From Malachius bipustulatus (lineage: Eukaryota; Arthropoda; Insecta; Coleoptera; Melyridae), in contig OU342632.1 of the NCBI GenBank assembly GCA_910589415.1, positions 10,233,507-10,297,506 on the forward strand: DNA of 64,000 nucleotides. Direction: 5' to 3'. Of this stretch, positions 34,211-45,598 are shown in pieces. Position numbers and translations under genes: made by a program. The first letter of the stretch is position 1; every line of letters starts with the position of its first letter. Under the pieces are notes generated by a model, which had not been told where the DNA came from, did not search any database, and saw only the letters and a list, made by a program, of their open reading frames with translations.

Positions 34211-36816
34211 TGAAACATATAGCCCCTGGGGCAGGCAAATTTTCGACAAAAACTCCGTAAAATTCGAATATGAGCATCATCGGTAGGAAACCAGAAATAC
34301 AGCCCCTTAAATTTTCAAAATCAGCTTATTCAGAACATAAGAAAACTCGGGAAGTTACCGATCAGCATCCAATTAAGATATGTCATCAGTATTTCCAGAC
34401 ATAATACGCCTAGATAGAGAAAATGCCGGGAAATAGGAAACCTTTGATAAGTTACATACCCAGAAGTAATGCAGCAAGTACCTACCAGCACCATATAAAT
34501 TACAACTCATTTAAATAACTACGTCTGATCCATATCATGAAGAAAATCTCGGAAAAACTCAATAGGAATGAAAACTTCAGAACAAAACGGCTCGATCGTG
34601 AAGAACTACCTTATCAAAGTTTATGAAATTAAGGCAGGTTATCAATAAGTAATAATACTATCCAGGGAGAAACTTAAGTAACTGAAAATCCCATTAAATA
34701 GTAAGAAAAACTGAGATTTAACCACTTCAACAAAGGCAACTGCGTTGAAAACTTCCACCGGATATAATGCCTAATTACAAAGCAACTTCCTTGAAATAAA
34801 TGATATCGAAACCGGAAAAGTGTCAGCAGCTAGAGAATTGCGAGATAAACCGATTGAGATTAAATTTGAATGAGTCACGTGGAAGGAAAGCCTAGAAAAC
34901 TCAGAGTAAACTGTATGAGATAAAGGAAGAGAAGGCTACTTGAGTGACCTACTTTAACATACAATGGAATGTAGCGAGAGAAGGGGTTCAGCGACTATAT
35001 AAGACCGCCGAGATTTGACTTCGGATGATTCTTTATCTATCCGTCCTGTACCTAAAATCTCTGTTGGCTTCGAGAACCGGAGATATCCCATATCTACCTC
35101 TCTAAGATCTGTGATGGCTACCGAACCGGATCTTTTCCGACACTTTTACCCTCGCTTGTTGTCTGTGGCTTCGTGAACCGGATAATAAGTACCTTTTAAA
35201 CCTACCAACCAAGTCTCCGAAGTCTCCTAAATAATTAAGAAGTTCATCATCATGAGTAAGAGACAGTTACGAAACCAAGCAATCGCTTCGTCAATGCCCG
35301 TGCCCGTATTAAAGAAAAGAAGCAATTTAAGTAAAAGTGCCACTAAGACACCTGCTGCTCTGCTGAAGAAGAGACGGACTCTCCAGAAGGCGGACCATGT
35401 TGCCCTGTCGTCAGTTCCGGCTGCCGTATCCAGTCCAACCGACCAGGCCGAGCGAGAGCGGAACTCCCTCCACTAGGACAAGCCTCCATTTCCTCCACTA
35501 GGAAACCTGCTAATGTTACAGGTGAAAATAAATTGTTAAACTTAAATTTGTAAATATTGAATTTAGCTCCATTATTATAGTTACTGCTCTCTTTGATATT
35601 CTTTTCTTTTGTCACAGGAACCAGATCTACGAATCTGCCAGGACCTGTCTGTATGGTTGCGACGTTTCTCAAATTAAAGTTCAAAATACTTTTTCAAATC
35701 AAATCAGAAAGAATCACAGGGTTAAAAAGATCACTGTAAATTACTTTTCGGACCAAAATCAAAACCAAAATCAAAGAATTCAGAATTTAATTTAATTGCA
35801 TAAATTAGGTAATCTGATTGGGAATTTTTCTTATGTATTGTATAATAAATTGTTAGGGAAGAGAGAACAGGACTGAGTCAAAGATGATCAGATCCATACG
35901 AACATTCAATCGAGACACATACTTCTGTACCTGATAACAAATTAGTTCAGTACAAGGGGGTGCATCTATTCTCTTAAACACACACAATCTGATAGGGAAA
36001 AGACTCATTGGAGACCATCGATTGCCGTTGCCGGCAAAGCAAATCGGAATGTGGCACAATGAATGTATGTGTACGGCACTAATTGACAGGGAAGAGAATG
36101 GTCTGTGTATTTTCTTGTGAGCCATTTTGTTATTTCAGTACAAAATAAGTTCGGGAGCTCGCGGTTCTCCTTCTGTAATGAGTTATTCCACAATCATGAG
36201 ACTAGCCACCAACCCTGAAACACAGCGGCTAGAAAGTATCGTATTTAGAGTAGTTATCGTAATTAGAGTAAATTAGAGTATATAGAAGTAGCGCCGTCAG
36301 TCTGTGTTTCCAATCCTGTCTCAAGGATCTCCACAACCAAAATCAAATCTACAAGGGTTAAAGATCAGTGCACTTGGCCCCACGCGACCAAGTTGCAACT
36401 TAATTTGTGTAATTAAAATAAAATCACCTAACTAATAGGGCCCATAAAATGAGCCTAACAAAAGGAATCTCTTGGCCTGGAGTAAAATGTAAACAAACAT
36501 AATTATAATATTTGAGAAGCGTTACGTAATTCCATACCAACCTAAAATTAAATTAAATAAATCAAATAAAAGTTTGAAATAAATAAAAATAGGTATTGTA
36601 AATAATTCTAAAAATGGTAAATAATTCAAAAGGTGTAATTAAATTCAAATAAGAGCAGTAATATAGGTGTTATATGAATTTGTGTGTTTTATTTCTCTGT
36701 TTAATTAATCTCTGCAACCCCATCTTACGAACTGAGGGTAAACTACGAAGAACGACGAGACAACGAAGGGCTCCAAATTCCTAGAGATCACATGGCCAGG
36801 GGGTTGGGCGGTTACA
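34211..36816 (+). mobile_element. TG...CA insertion, probable LTR-derived element
   Basis: It starts TGAAACATATAGCCCC and ends GGGCGGTTACA. It is flanked by ACAG (34207-34210) and ACAT (36817-36820), where the undisturbed foldback border would read ACAGGGTG; so a 4-bp duplication with one later mutation is inferred. Inside are two TATA-type promoters: GACTATATAAG near 34995, and GAGTATATAGAAG near 36267 followed by the initiator-like TCAGTC. I found no reverse transcriptase, integrase or duplicated LTR, so it may be a large solo LTR or a non-autonomous element. The strand is a guess from the promoters. Confidence 0.5.
35252..35476 (+). CDS. Basic 74-codon frame inside the LTR-like insertion
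   Basis: MSKRQLRNQAIASS... is rich in Lys, Arg, Ser and Ala. It starts about 250 bp after a TATA box and ends at TAG 35474-35476. The same frame stays open past that TAG to a donor-like CAG/GTGAAA at 35521; an acceptor-like TTTTGTCACAG ends at 35617. The frame could therefore be the start of a spliced or readthrough leader/gag-like protein of the host element. No domain is recognised. It could also be fortuitous. Confidence 0.3.
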   Translation: MSKRQLRNQAIASSMPVPVLKKRSNLSKSATKTPAALLKKRRTLQKADHVALSSVPAAVSSPTDQAERERNSLH

Positions 36817-37159
36817 ACATGGTGTCCTATTTAAAAAAAGATGACCACAATGGTAGGGGTGAGAGCGGTGGGGGTAAAAATTCAAATTGAGACTTAAAAG
36901 ATGCCAAATAAAAATTTAAAGTTGAGATTTGTGAGCTTTTTTTAAAAAAATGTTTCTTCGCTGAATAGTGAATTTTATTCCATACGCGCGTTACACTTAC
37001 ACACTGACCTTCTGGAATCAGTTCGTAGATGTGCATTGTACATAGAGGATTTTCTTATAGATGACATCAGCTCGACCCGATTATCCGAATCGACTCTAAA
37101 AATTATTAGTACTTATTCGGTTATTCTTGACAATAATAGAAAAGTGACCTAATAACAGC

Positions 37160-37300
37160 TTTAATAGTATATTATTCAACAAGCGCATAATGATAGCTAT
37201 TATCCACGAAGATGAAAATTGCAGCACGAGCCTCTGGCGAGTGCTGTAACATCTAAGTGGATAATAGCCATTATGCGCGAGTGGAATACTATACTTTATC
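37160..37300. mobile_element. Small hairpin MITE
   Basis: The left arm (from TATTCAACAAGCGCATAATG) and right arm (complement TATTCCACTCGCGCATAATG) pair over about 65 bp with mismatches, around a loop near CTCTGG. It includes GCTATTATCCAC in both arms. Non-coding, in the large intron of the minus-strand gene. Confidence 0.7.
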
Positions 37301-38856
37301 TACGAGTATACTCGAATAAAAATAATTTTACTTACGGTAGAATTAAATTTTTATGTAAAAAAGTTTTATGGATTGCACTTTTATTTATTAAAAAATATGG
37401 TTCTCTTTAAGTAAATAATTTGGTTATTGAAATATTGCAAAAGAACAGAAAATATTACATACTTCACTGTCGACTGAAAATTTGTAAAATAACTTTAAAA
37501 GGAGAAAAATTACAAAATCAGGGTGAAAGATTTCGTCGCGCATCGTATTTCACTTTTGATTTTGCAGGCAGTAAACCATTAATTGATGCATTTGTTGCTT
37601 TTCCCCATATTATATCAGCAGGTGGCGTCAGAAGATGTTATTTTCTTCGAAGAACATCCTGTATTATTCTGTTTATAATAATTATAAGTTTAATTTTTAT
37701 AATACAATAATTTGTATTGTAATATTAAAACTAAACATAAACAAATGTGAATGTTAGGTTATCGTGATTAGCTGTCACTACTGTCAGTCGACTAAACCTA
37801 ATTGGCAGCGTTCCAAAGGCTTCAGCTTTCACAGCGGTTGACTAGGGCTTTATAACTACGCAAGGATACTAAAACATGTTCATTTTAGTATTATGATAAG
37901 TAGCTTCATATGCTATACTAGTTGAAAGATCAAAATCATCCTAATATTCTGCGACTTTCATATTTTTATAACATTTTATTAAACGTAAAATAAACGTTTA
38001 GGGACTCTACTTTCACGTCAGTGGACCATTGACAGTAGTCAGTAGTTTGAATCTGCCAAACGTACGACAGAATAGGGCGGTAAAGTTAAACAATTGACAA
38101 TAACGATTGAATAATGAGCTCATTGTTCAATCGACCTGACACTATTATTCGATAGGGCAATAGTAATGCATGCCATTACTTCGTTAAAATTAGACTAATA
38201 ATTGATGTGTTATCTAATAGGAGTAGATAAAAGTTATTACAGTCGTTTTGGGCGTATTTCTTGTATAATATGTATAGTGTTAATGAATAGGTGTTACAAA
38301 CTTATAGGACATGTATAGGAAATGCAAAAATAGGCAATAAATTTCCTATAGACATGGGTCGTTGGAGCTTTAGTTTTTGAGATACGGGGTGTTAAAGTTC
38401 TTCGAAAATTGAACTATAAGTTCTTGAGGCTAAAACTAGGAAAGTGTAACAACTCAAAATAATTCCTCGATTTAAAATTACGGTGTTTTAGTCCCTTAAA
38501 GAAGGTTGAGATTAAAATTTAAAAGTGATTTAAGCTCTATTGAGTGATTTGTTCTTACGGGAAGTATTTTTTGTTTCTGTGACATTCAAAGAATTAATGT
38601 AAAATAAGATTAATCAAAAATTATCAGTGACGAGTAATTCTTCTTTTGAAATAAGTACTTTTCCTCTCTTTTATAGTAAAACAGGATAATCTACAAATTC
38701 AGACATCTTATTCGAAAACATTATGTTATACACTTCAGGGTTCAAGACTTTTTTTAAGATGGACCTCAAAAGATTCGCTCTTGTTTGATTAAAATATAAT
38801 TTTTATCCTGATGGTACAATATAATGAAAATAATAAATTTTAAGTATGTAACTTAC
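37301..38856. other. Intronic DNA with repeat relics
   Basis: Motifs such as CATCCTGTATTATT (about 37658) and GAGATACGGGGTGTTAA (about 38379) look like eroded foldback borders. The 96-codon frame at 37420-37710 lies across such text and is not accepted. The splice donor of exon 1 lies at 38856-38851. Confidence 0.35.
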
Positions 38857-38910
38857 AAAAGAATATCCAATCATAGAGGCAGCGATGCCGAATACACTTC
38901 TTCTCATCAT
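38857..38910 (-). CDS. Unrecognised small protein, first coding exon
   Basis: On the minus strand ATG 38910-38908 opens 18 codons reading MMRRSVFGIAASMIGYSF, a positively charged start followed by a hydrophobic stretch typical of a signal peptide or membrane anchor. It ends exactly at a perfect GTAAGT donor (38856-38851) in phase 0, matching the phase-0 acceptor at 31356. TATAAA lies at 38939-38934, only about 24 nt before the ATG. That is close for a normal TATA/leader arrangement, so the true start site may differ. Pairing with exon 31355-31068 is inferred; extra exons in the 7.5-kb intron cannot be excluded. Confidence 0.5.
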
Positions 38911-39599
38911 GATCTATATAGTCAGATAAGACCTTTATAATAACTATGAGCAAAGTGATGTGCATTATTATAACAATAAGGTAAAGAGTGTTTTGTTGGC
39001 CAAAATTAGATAATTGCGATTAGAATTGTTAATTAGCATCATGAAGCGGATTTACAAATATTGAACGATCTGTCAATACTGAAGATAACATAATATTATT
39101 AAGTACCTAACTGTGATCCGTAAAAAAGACATTAACTGATGAGAAAACAATTCGTATAAATGCGATATTGAATTTATTCAAGCCAAAAGGGTTATAAAAA
39201 TTTTTAGGTGTAGATATAATATTTCCGTAGTAGGCAGATATATTCTGGTTAAATTCTCTCGCACTGCACTCAGTGCAGTGACATACATTTTCCATTCAGA
39301 TTTAAATTTGTCAAATATAATATTCCAGAGAAATGAAATAATTATGCTCTCAAACCTCACAGCCTTCACCGTTTGTACCTAAATTACTGGACTGGAGAGT
39401 TATTGAATAATGATCGAAATATTTTTTCCTATCCCTAGATTGGAAAAATATAATCGGCATCAACATGTTAATAGTATATATTTGGTAAGTTGTTCCCTGC
39501 TGAGTTAGCAGGAAAAATTATTACTGAAAATCAACAAAAGTTTCAATCAACACAGTAGTGCTACGGCTGTAGTTACGGTCGGATGCAAGTCATATTAAA
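38911..39599. other. Unassigned AT-rich DNA upstream of the minus-strand gene
   Basis: No feature recognised except possible promoter sequence just upstream of 38910. Confidence 0.35.
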
Positions 39600-41040
39600 T
39601 TTTATACCAGTAGTTTTAGGAGTGGGTTGGTAATGCATTTGAGCAAAATCAGTCGAGTCGATTCAAAATAGCGACCATTTAAATTTTCCTAAACATTGAT
39701 ATTATTAGAACCCCTCGTATATATATGTGCAAGATGCAAGATGCAAGAAAAAACCTCGAAACTACATTAACAGGATTGGAAGAATATATAGATTTTTAAT
39801 TAATAAGTCAGTGACGTGGGTTAGGAAAAGAGTAAAATTGGCTAAATTGCTATAACCATTTTGAACCCATTTTTAAAGGAATAATGGAACTGAAATTTTT
39901 ATAGAATATTGGTTCAGACAGCTGAACTAGGAACCTTTAACCTTGAAAAATATAAATTGGCAAATACTAAAATTGACGAAAATAAAAAAAAACAATGTGT
40001 TTTTTTTGTGTTGTATTTCTCTAAAATTTCAAATTTTAGGTTTTCAAAACGCCCCTGTGGCTTTATCTTTCAAGATTAGTGCACAAAATTTTGAAATCTT
40101 GTAGAGCTTATGGAGGACTTTGAATTTTGCTTATTGTTTTTTCATCGTATGACTTAGGGTCCCTTCAAATTTGAAAAAACACGTTCTTGTTCATCATTTC
40201 AGGCCGCAATTTTAAAATCTAGGGGACTGAAATATTTGTATGAGTAAGATATTCACAAAAAAGTGGTCTGATATTGCATTTGAGCTAAGTCGATCTACGC
40301 GTCTCAAAATGAATTTTCATAAAAATTTATATTTTTTACCCCTGTACATACAAGTTGTAAAAGAAGTTGGAAACTGATAATTTAACAGGATGGGAAGAAC
40401 TTTTTTGGAGTTTCTAATCATGCAGTGTATAAAATTTTTCATTTTTAACATTAGTTAGCCAGTGGCGTGTACCTATTGTATACCGAGGAGCAAAACTGCC
40501 AAGATTCTATATCGATTTTATGGCACGTTTCTAAGGAATTGAACTTGAATTTTCACAGTAAACGACTACGCTTTTATGATATTATGACGCATGCATGAAA
40601 AATTTCAGAAACCCAGTTTCAAAACAAAATTCATTATAAAATTTTTACTTCAGACAAATTTATAGTTGCCACCTTTCAAAATGCTCTTGTAGGTTTCTCT
40701 GTTAAGTTATTTACATGAAATTTTGAATTTCTAGGGAACTTATTGAGAGCTTTAAATTTTTGTTAAAAAAACTTCCGAAGTTCACGTGATTTGTACAGGT
40801 TTCGGTTTAAAAATTCTGAAGAACCAATTCTTTTCACCACGATTCGGGTCGCCGTTTTATTAAATCTTCACTTGTGCCAAAAATTGACGTTTTTATTATT
40901 TGTTTACTAGTGACGTAGATAGATAATAGGTGAAATTTAAATATTCTTTGTAGAGCATGCATGTTTTTAAACTGTTTATGCAACAATAATAATATACTAA
41001 TTATGATACTGCCATTAAAAATTTCAGAAAACTTTAAAAA
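39600..41040 (+). repeat. Degenerate tandem array, ~640-bp unit
   Basis: Landmarks recur at an offset of about 630-650 bp: TGCATTTGAGCAAAATC / TGCATTTGAGCTAAGTC (39632, 40278), ACAGGATTGGAAGAA / ACAGGATGGGAAGAA (39770, 40387), CAGTGACGTGG / CAGTGGCGTGT (39810, 40457) and AAAACGCCCCTGTGGC / AAAATGCTCTTGTAGG (40047, 40678). A third partial unit starts near CTAGTGACGTAGATAG (40908). The monomers are strongly diverged, so this is an old local duplication or decayed satellite. Confidence 0.7.
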
Positions 41041-41050
41041 TATTCATAAT

Positions 41051-41087
41051 AGGGTAAACCGGTCAAATACCGGTCAAACCGGTTTTT
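41051..41087. repeat. ACCGGTCAAA short repeats
   Basis: Three ACCGGT palindromes in 30 bp, followed by a poly-A-rich tract. Confidence 0.75.
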
Positions 41088-41229
41088 GAAAAAAAAAAAA
41101 TAAAAAAAAATTTAATATTTTTTAAATTATGAATGTGTACACTGTAATGCATTAGTGGCATTATAAATAAAATAAAAATTATTTTATCGAGCATTGTTAA
41201 CAACCTTTTCTAAAACAACAGCGTGTTTA

Positions 41230-41800
41230 AATTCACGGACCTTAGGTCAGTTGCGATCTTACGATTACATCGCACTTACCTAAAGCGATAATTTAGAAAG
41301 AGAGGCGGCAAGCCTCACCTGCATCTTATCTGAATTTTTATCTATTACCTTTACCTCAACTATTTTCTTCATAGTTATAAGTTAAATCGCTTCGGCAAAA
41401 TTATCTTTACAACATTCGAGTCCGAGATCGAAGAGCCAACGAGTGTTTATCTTCATTTCGAGAATTAGCGTCTCTAATAAGATATCCGCGGACACCATTT
41501 CGATGTCATCCTATACACAATATCTAAATTTTCCAATTATCCAGTCGTAACACACGAATAAACAAAAGTGTTAACGGAAGTTAATCATCTTCGGTTTAAT
41601 CCATCTTCCGGGACGCGATTAAATAAAACAACGGCAGTCGTGAAATTTTTGTTCTGATAGACTTAATTAATTAATGCAAATGTTCCCTTAACGCAAACGC
41701 CATCAAGCAGCATCATCTGTAATTGGGGCAGTATCTGCCATACATCGTGGAAGAGAAACGACTGAATTGCTGTTCCAGTCTCCTGCAAGCATTTCCCATT
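41230..41800. promoter_or_regulatory. Candidate conserved enhancer block
   Basis: A complex, non-repetitive ~570-bp stretch between repeats. It carries a perfect octamer-type POU site ATGCAAAT (41674-41681) fused to TTAATTAATTA, a CACCTG E-box near 41319, GATA-type TTATCT near 41325, and the palindrome TCCGCGGA (41493-41500). No exon features are seen. Regulatory role inferred. Confidence 0.35.
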
Positions 41801-42084
41801 TGGTAAAGTTATATGAATCACGACAACTCCACCTGTAAGTAAAGCTATCTCTCATAGGTATTCAAACCACTTCTCTAGTGGAAAGAGAGCAGTTTCCATC
41901 TGATAAGACAGTTCGAGTAAATTAGTATTTACCTACCTCCAGTTTCCTTTTTGCAAGTTTCTAATGGTCAGAAAAAGGCAATCAATGAGAGTGAAGAGTG
42001 ATCTCATGGAACATTGTTTTTGAAAATAAAATTTTCAACTGTTTTCAATTCGGTTCTAAAAAAAGTACAGCTATCCAAAAAAGC

Positions 42085-42812
42085 TAGCTCCGATGAGTTA
42101 AAATGGAAATGGAAAAATAAACTACTACATGAACAGTAAAACTCAGCACGATCAGCAAGGAACACTCATTCACTCGGTTAGATATCAGAGAGCATGCTGA
42201 AGGGAGAGACCGAAGCATTAATTACGGCAGCACAAGACCAAGCACACAGAACGAGATATTATGAGAAGAAGATCCTGAAAACAATCAATATAGAAGAAAA
42301 ATGTCGGATTTGCGGAGTGAGCGAGGAGCACATAGAACACATAGTATCAGGCTGCCCTGAGTTAGCGAAGAGAGAGTACCTCAAAAGACACGACAAAGTC
42401 TGTGATTACATTACATCCATTGGACACTTTGCAAAAATCGAAAATGTATCACCATTAGATGTCGCAATCCCCGCTGATCATAACATCAAGGCAAAAGAAG
42501 CGGAAAAAATATTGAAGTACAAGAAGCTTGCATTGGAAATGAAGAGGATGTGTAATATGGCAACGGAGATCATACCGGTGGGGGTTGGTGGGGGTTGGAA
42601 ACTGATCTCAAACAAACTACATATACCTTGAAAACATTCCCGCAAGACTGTCTGTAAGGGAAATTCAACGCCTTATATGGAACAGCGCATATTTTGCGAA
42701 AAATTGTATACTAGATCAACCAAGGAGTCCGGTAGAGTCCCGTTGTAATCATAAGCCCGGAATAATACGGTGATGGCAAGGAAATAATAATAATAAAATA
42801 AATATTAATATT
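42085..42812 (+). pseudogene. LINE ORF2 C-terminus (R2/R4-like) with 3' tail
   Basis: The main frame (42194-42631, 145 codons) reads LKGETEALITAAQDQAHRTR, then a CCHC finger KCRICGVSEEHIEHIVSGC, then REYLKRHD. It then jumps to DVAIPADHNIKAKEAEK and continues to IIPVGVGG. This order is that of non-LTR retroelements with a C-terminal finger and restriction-like endonuclease. The central endonuclease block expected between YLKRHD.V and DVAIPADHN is mostly deleted. After the stop, the shifted frame has RLSVREIQRLIW, the usual end block. The copy ends in a short (AAT)n tail at about 42788-42802. An inactive fragment. Confidence 0.75.
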
Positions 42813-43079
42813 TAATTCATTTTTTAAACATTTTATCTAACAAAGTAATATGAAAACATATTGTGTGAACAATGACTAAAAGTAATTCAATATCCAATTA
42901 TTCATACCTGAGTAATTTCGAGGTACTCGTCAATAGATTAGATATAGCTTATAAATAGAAATAGTATAACAATAGATTAGGTTATCTAGTATTATAGGTA
43001 TAAACTCCAGAATAGTTTATTATGACTTTAACTTTCGACCAAACAGACCATTAATTGTTGTTTTATTATTGTTAGCAGG
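42813..43079. other. AT-rich spacer
   Basis: Nothing recognised. Confidence 0.4.
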
Positions 43080-43500
43080 TAAGTCAATCTTAAAATAAAA
43101 ATTCCTCATTGAATTATTTATAATAATGATTGTGCTGGGAGGGTAAAACAGGCGTATTACGTGGGTCATGCGTTGGATGACAAGGCCACTTTGAAACTAA
43201 AGCAACTTTTGGTCAGGGTGTTACTTTTTCGAAAAGGTCACGATAATGAATGTACATACAATTGTAAATATTAGGCCGAAGTCTGCCGTGCGCTCTGTAT
43301 CCACGCCCACTCTATTAAATGCCATACCTTACTTATTGCCAAACCGTGATGTCACAAACAAAACCTGACAATGTCTTTATTTTGTTTAATCATCATGCAT
43401 AATCCATAATCCAAAGTGCGTAATCCATTTTTGACGCATATTTTATCCACCTAGCAGTCCTATATAAGCACCCCTATTCGCTCCACGGTCTCGTAAGATG
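43080..43500. promoter_or_regulatory. Candidate enhancer with three TAATCC sites
   Basis: TAATCC, the preferred site of K50 homeodomains (Otx/Bicoid/Pitx type), occurs three times within 27 bp at 43400-43405, 43407-43412 and 43421-43426. The surrounding 400 bp is complex and not repeat-like. Binding is inferred from the motif only. Confidence 0.4.
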
Positions 43501-43617
43501 CAAAGTCATTGGCAACTTATTGTACGTTTTTTTTTTTTATTAAATCAAATCAAAAAATACATTATTGTTTGTTGCGATGTAAAATAAGGGAGTTAAGGGC
43601 TGTGGAAGTCAGATTTC

Positions 43618-43662
43618 TGACGTCATAAACGTGTAGATAGTCACGAGACTGACATGACGTCA
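43618..43662. promoter_or_regulatory. Pair of perfect CRE sites
   Basis: TGACGTCA occurs at 43618-43625 and again at 43655-43662. Two perfect CREB/ATF palindromes 37 bp apart are unlikely by chance in AT-rich DNA. A functional role is inferred. Confidence 0.45.
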
Positions 43663-44796
43663 CAAATTTTCTTTCGTAGAGCTATATATCTCGAGATAGG
43701 AAGCAGATATCAAAATGTCGTTTTTACCATTGTCGTCAAGAAACTCAGAAGAATTTATTACGGAAAAGTTGTTTTTTTAAGTTGCCAATGTCTTTTAAAC
43801 TCATTTGCACAAGAAAATTATTTTTATTTTTAGAATGTACATAGGAAATAGAATATTTTTGTGTCAAAATTATCAAAAAATACTCCACGGGTATTCCAAA
43901 CATTATTTCTAGTCGTCGCACCTGTTCCGTCCCAGCAAATATCCATTGTTTTCTGATTCTCACCTCATCCTATTTCTACTAATACAATAACACCAGGATC
44001 TCCAATTAACCGTCATTAGGTTGTGATGGACATCGCATGCAAAGTTGTAATAATTAACAACCGTATTACTGCTTCAGTCATTAAATATCGCATAGGTACC
44101 TATCGTGTTCTCCGAGTGAAAAACAAATAAAGGTCATTATCTGAGGAATAATAGATAACACTTTTCTTAATCGAAAAATGTACCTTTTAAGCACTCGCAG
44201 ATCTAATTACGCTTTCTTTTGTTTTTTTTAATTAGTTTTATTACATCGTATCGTATACGACAGCCCCCTGTTGGTACCTCCCGCAAGTATTATCAGAACA
44301 CTTGACGCAGTGAACATGACGCTATAGTACCTACAACATTACCGCAAACTATATCTAATATCTAGTAAATCCTACTACTATTACTACATCGTTACTACTT
44401 TGACAGTCACCACATTTGCAATATTATACTACTTACTCGCACGAACCACATATTATATTATAGTGGTTTTCAAAAGTACCTAATCATCTACCCTTAATAA
44501 CTTTTGACACTTTACTACTCCTACTTTGAAATTTCAAAGGCATGCCCCTCTCTACTTCGTGAAAAGTACGTCATTTTAAATTTAAAGGGATTCTCAGTTG
44601 AAATACAATGGTGCTTCATGTTTTGACATCCATTTCTTTAGAAGTTTTTCTTATATCTTCCTTTATCGTTTTTTTATGGGGGGGGGGAGACCTGATGGAC
44701 ATAAATTTAAGTTTTCCATTTAGTAACTCTTCTGTTTAAAACAGTTATAAGTGAAATTCCATGTAAAAATATTAGTTTTTCCTTGCGACCTATACC
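43663..44796. other. AT-rich non-coding DNA
   Basis: No supported gene. A G homopolymer lies near 44680-44687, and TAGGTACCTA at 44094-44103. Confidence 0.4.
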
Positions 44797-45478
44797 CAGG
44801 GTGTTCCTAAATAGGTACCAGGTGCATACGAAAGGAGGTAATTCTTTGGCTTATTTTATTCATAAAAGTTCATATAAACATAAATCCGCAAACGCTTCCT
44901 TACCGATATACAGGGTGTTGAATTTTGGAGATTTTTCTTTTTTTTTTCTTTAGAGCTCCTTCAGGTTAGTCAAACTTTAGTCAAATATTTAGTCGCACAG
45001 AGTCATTTTTAACAGTTGCCGACTAAACTGTCAAAATTACTGGAAACGAGAAATTATCGAATAGAATCCAATGCCTGCCTTACCATTAAAACTATAGGAG
45101 ACCACAAAGTTTCTAAATAAAACAGAAAATTCATATTGTATTTTAGATTCTAGCAGCGGGCGCGTCACAAAAAAGTTCAAAGGAGAGAAACGGGGGTGAA
45201 ATGGGAGAAATTCAAGGAAAAAATATCTCTATAGATTCTCACAACCATTTTTGTCATGCCTAATGATGTGCGCCCTACCCCTACAGCTTAACCTTTATTC
45301 CAAATTGGAGCTAAATATCTCAAAAACTATGGGAGCTATAAAGAATAAACTATTTTTTTTTATTTCAACATCCTGTGAATTGGTAACGAAGCGGACCTAT
45401 GTTTATATGAACTTTTACGCAAAAATAAGCCAAAAAATTACCTTTTTTCGTATGTAACTCATATTTAGGAACACCCTG
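44797..45478. mobile_element. Foldback element, CAGGGTG family
   Basis: Outer borders are CAGGGTG (44797-44803) and CACCCTG (45472-45478). Arms of at least 150 bp pair, for example GTGTTCCTAAATA, TTTGGCTTATTTT and TTCATATAAACATA with their inverses. An inner border pair also exists: CAGGGTG at 44911-44917 and the diverged CATCCTG at 45369-45375. The interior has no coding capacity. It lies 120 bp upstream of the His/Pro-rich coding exon. Confidence 0.75.
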
Positions 45479-45598
45479 TATGATACACTACTTGAATAAA
45501 TGATAAATCTTATAAAAAAATATATAAAATAAAAATAAAACTTATAGATATAAAAATAAATAAATAATATTATTTTTTTAAAAGTAAAATTTTCAGAG

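Larger units (their letters stand above)
33722..36981. mobile_element. CAGGGTG-family foldback interrupted by a 2.6-kb insertion
   Basis: Outer arms at 33722-33895 and 36817-36981 are reverse complements (GGAATAAAATTCACTATT against its inverse; GAGCGGTGGGGGTAAAAATTC against its inverse). The inner module spans about 33888-34210: a stem of ATATTTTTGTATTTTCATAT-type text, opposed borders CAGGGTG (about 33942-33948) and CACCCTG (33970-33976), and the core ACATGTAAGCCGTTTT (about 34034-34049). The right outer arm begins only after 36816, so a later insertion (34211-36816) separates it from the inner module. Without the insertion the foldback would be about 650 bp. Confidence 0.7.
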
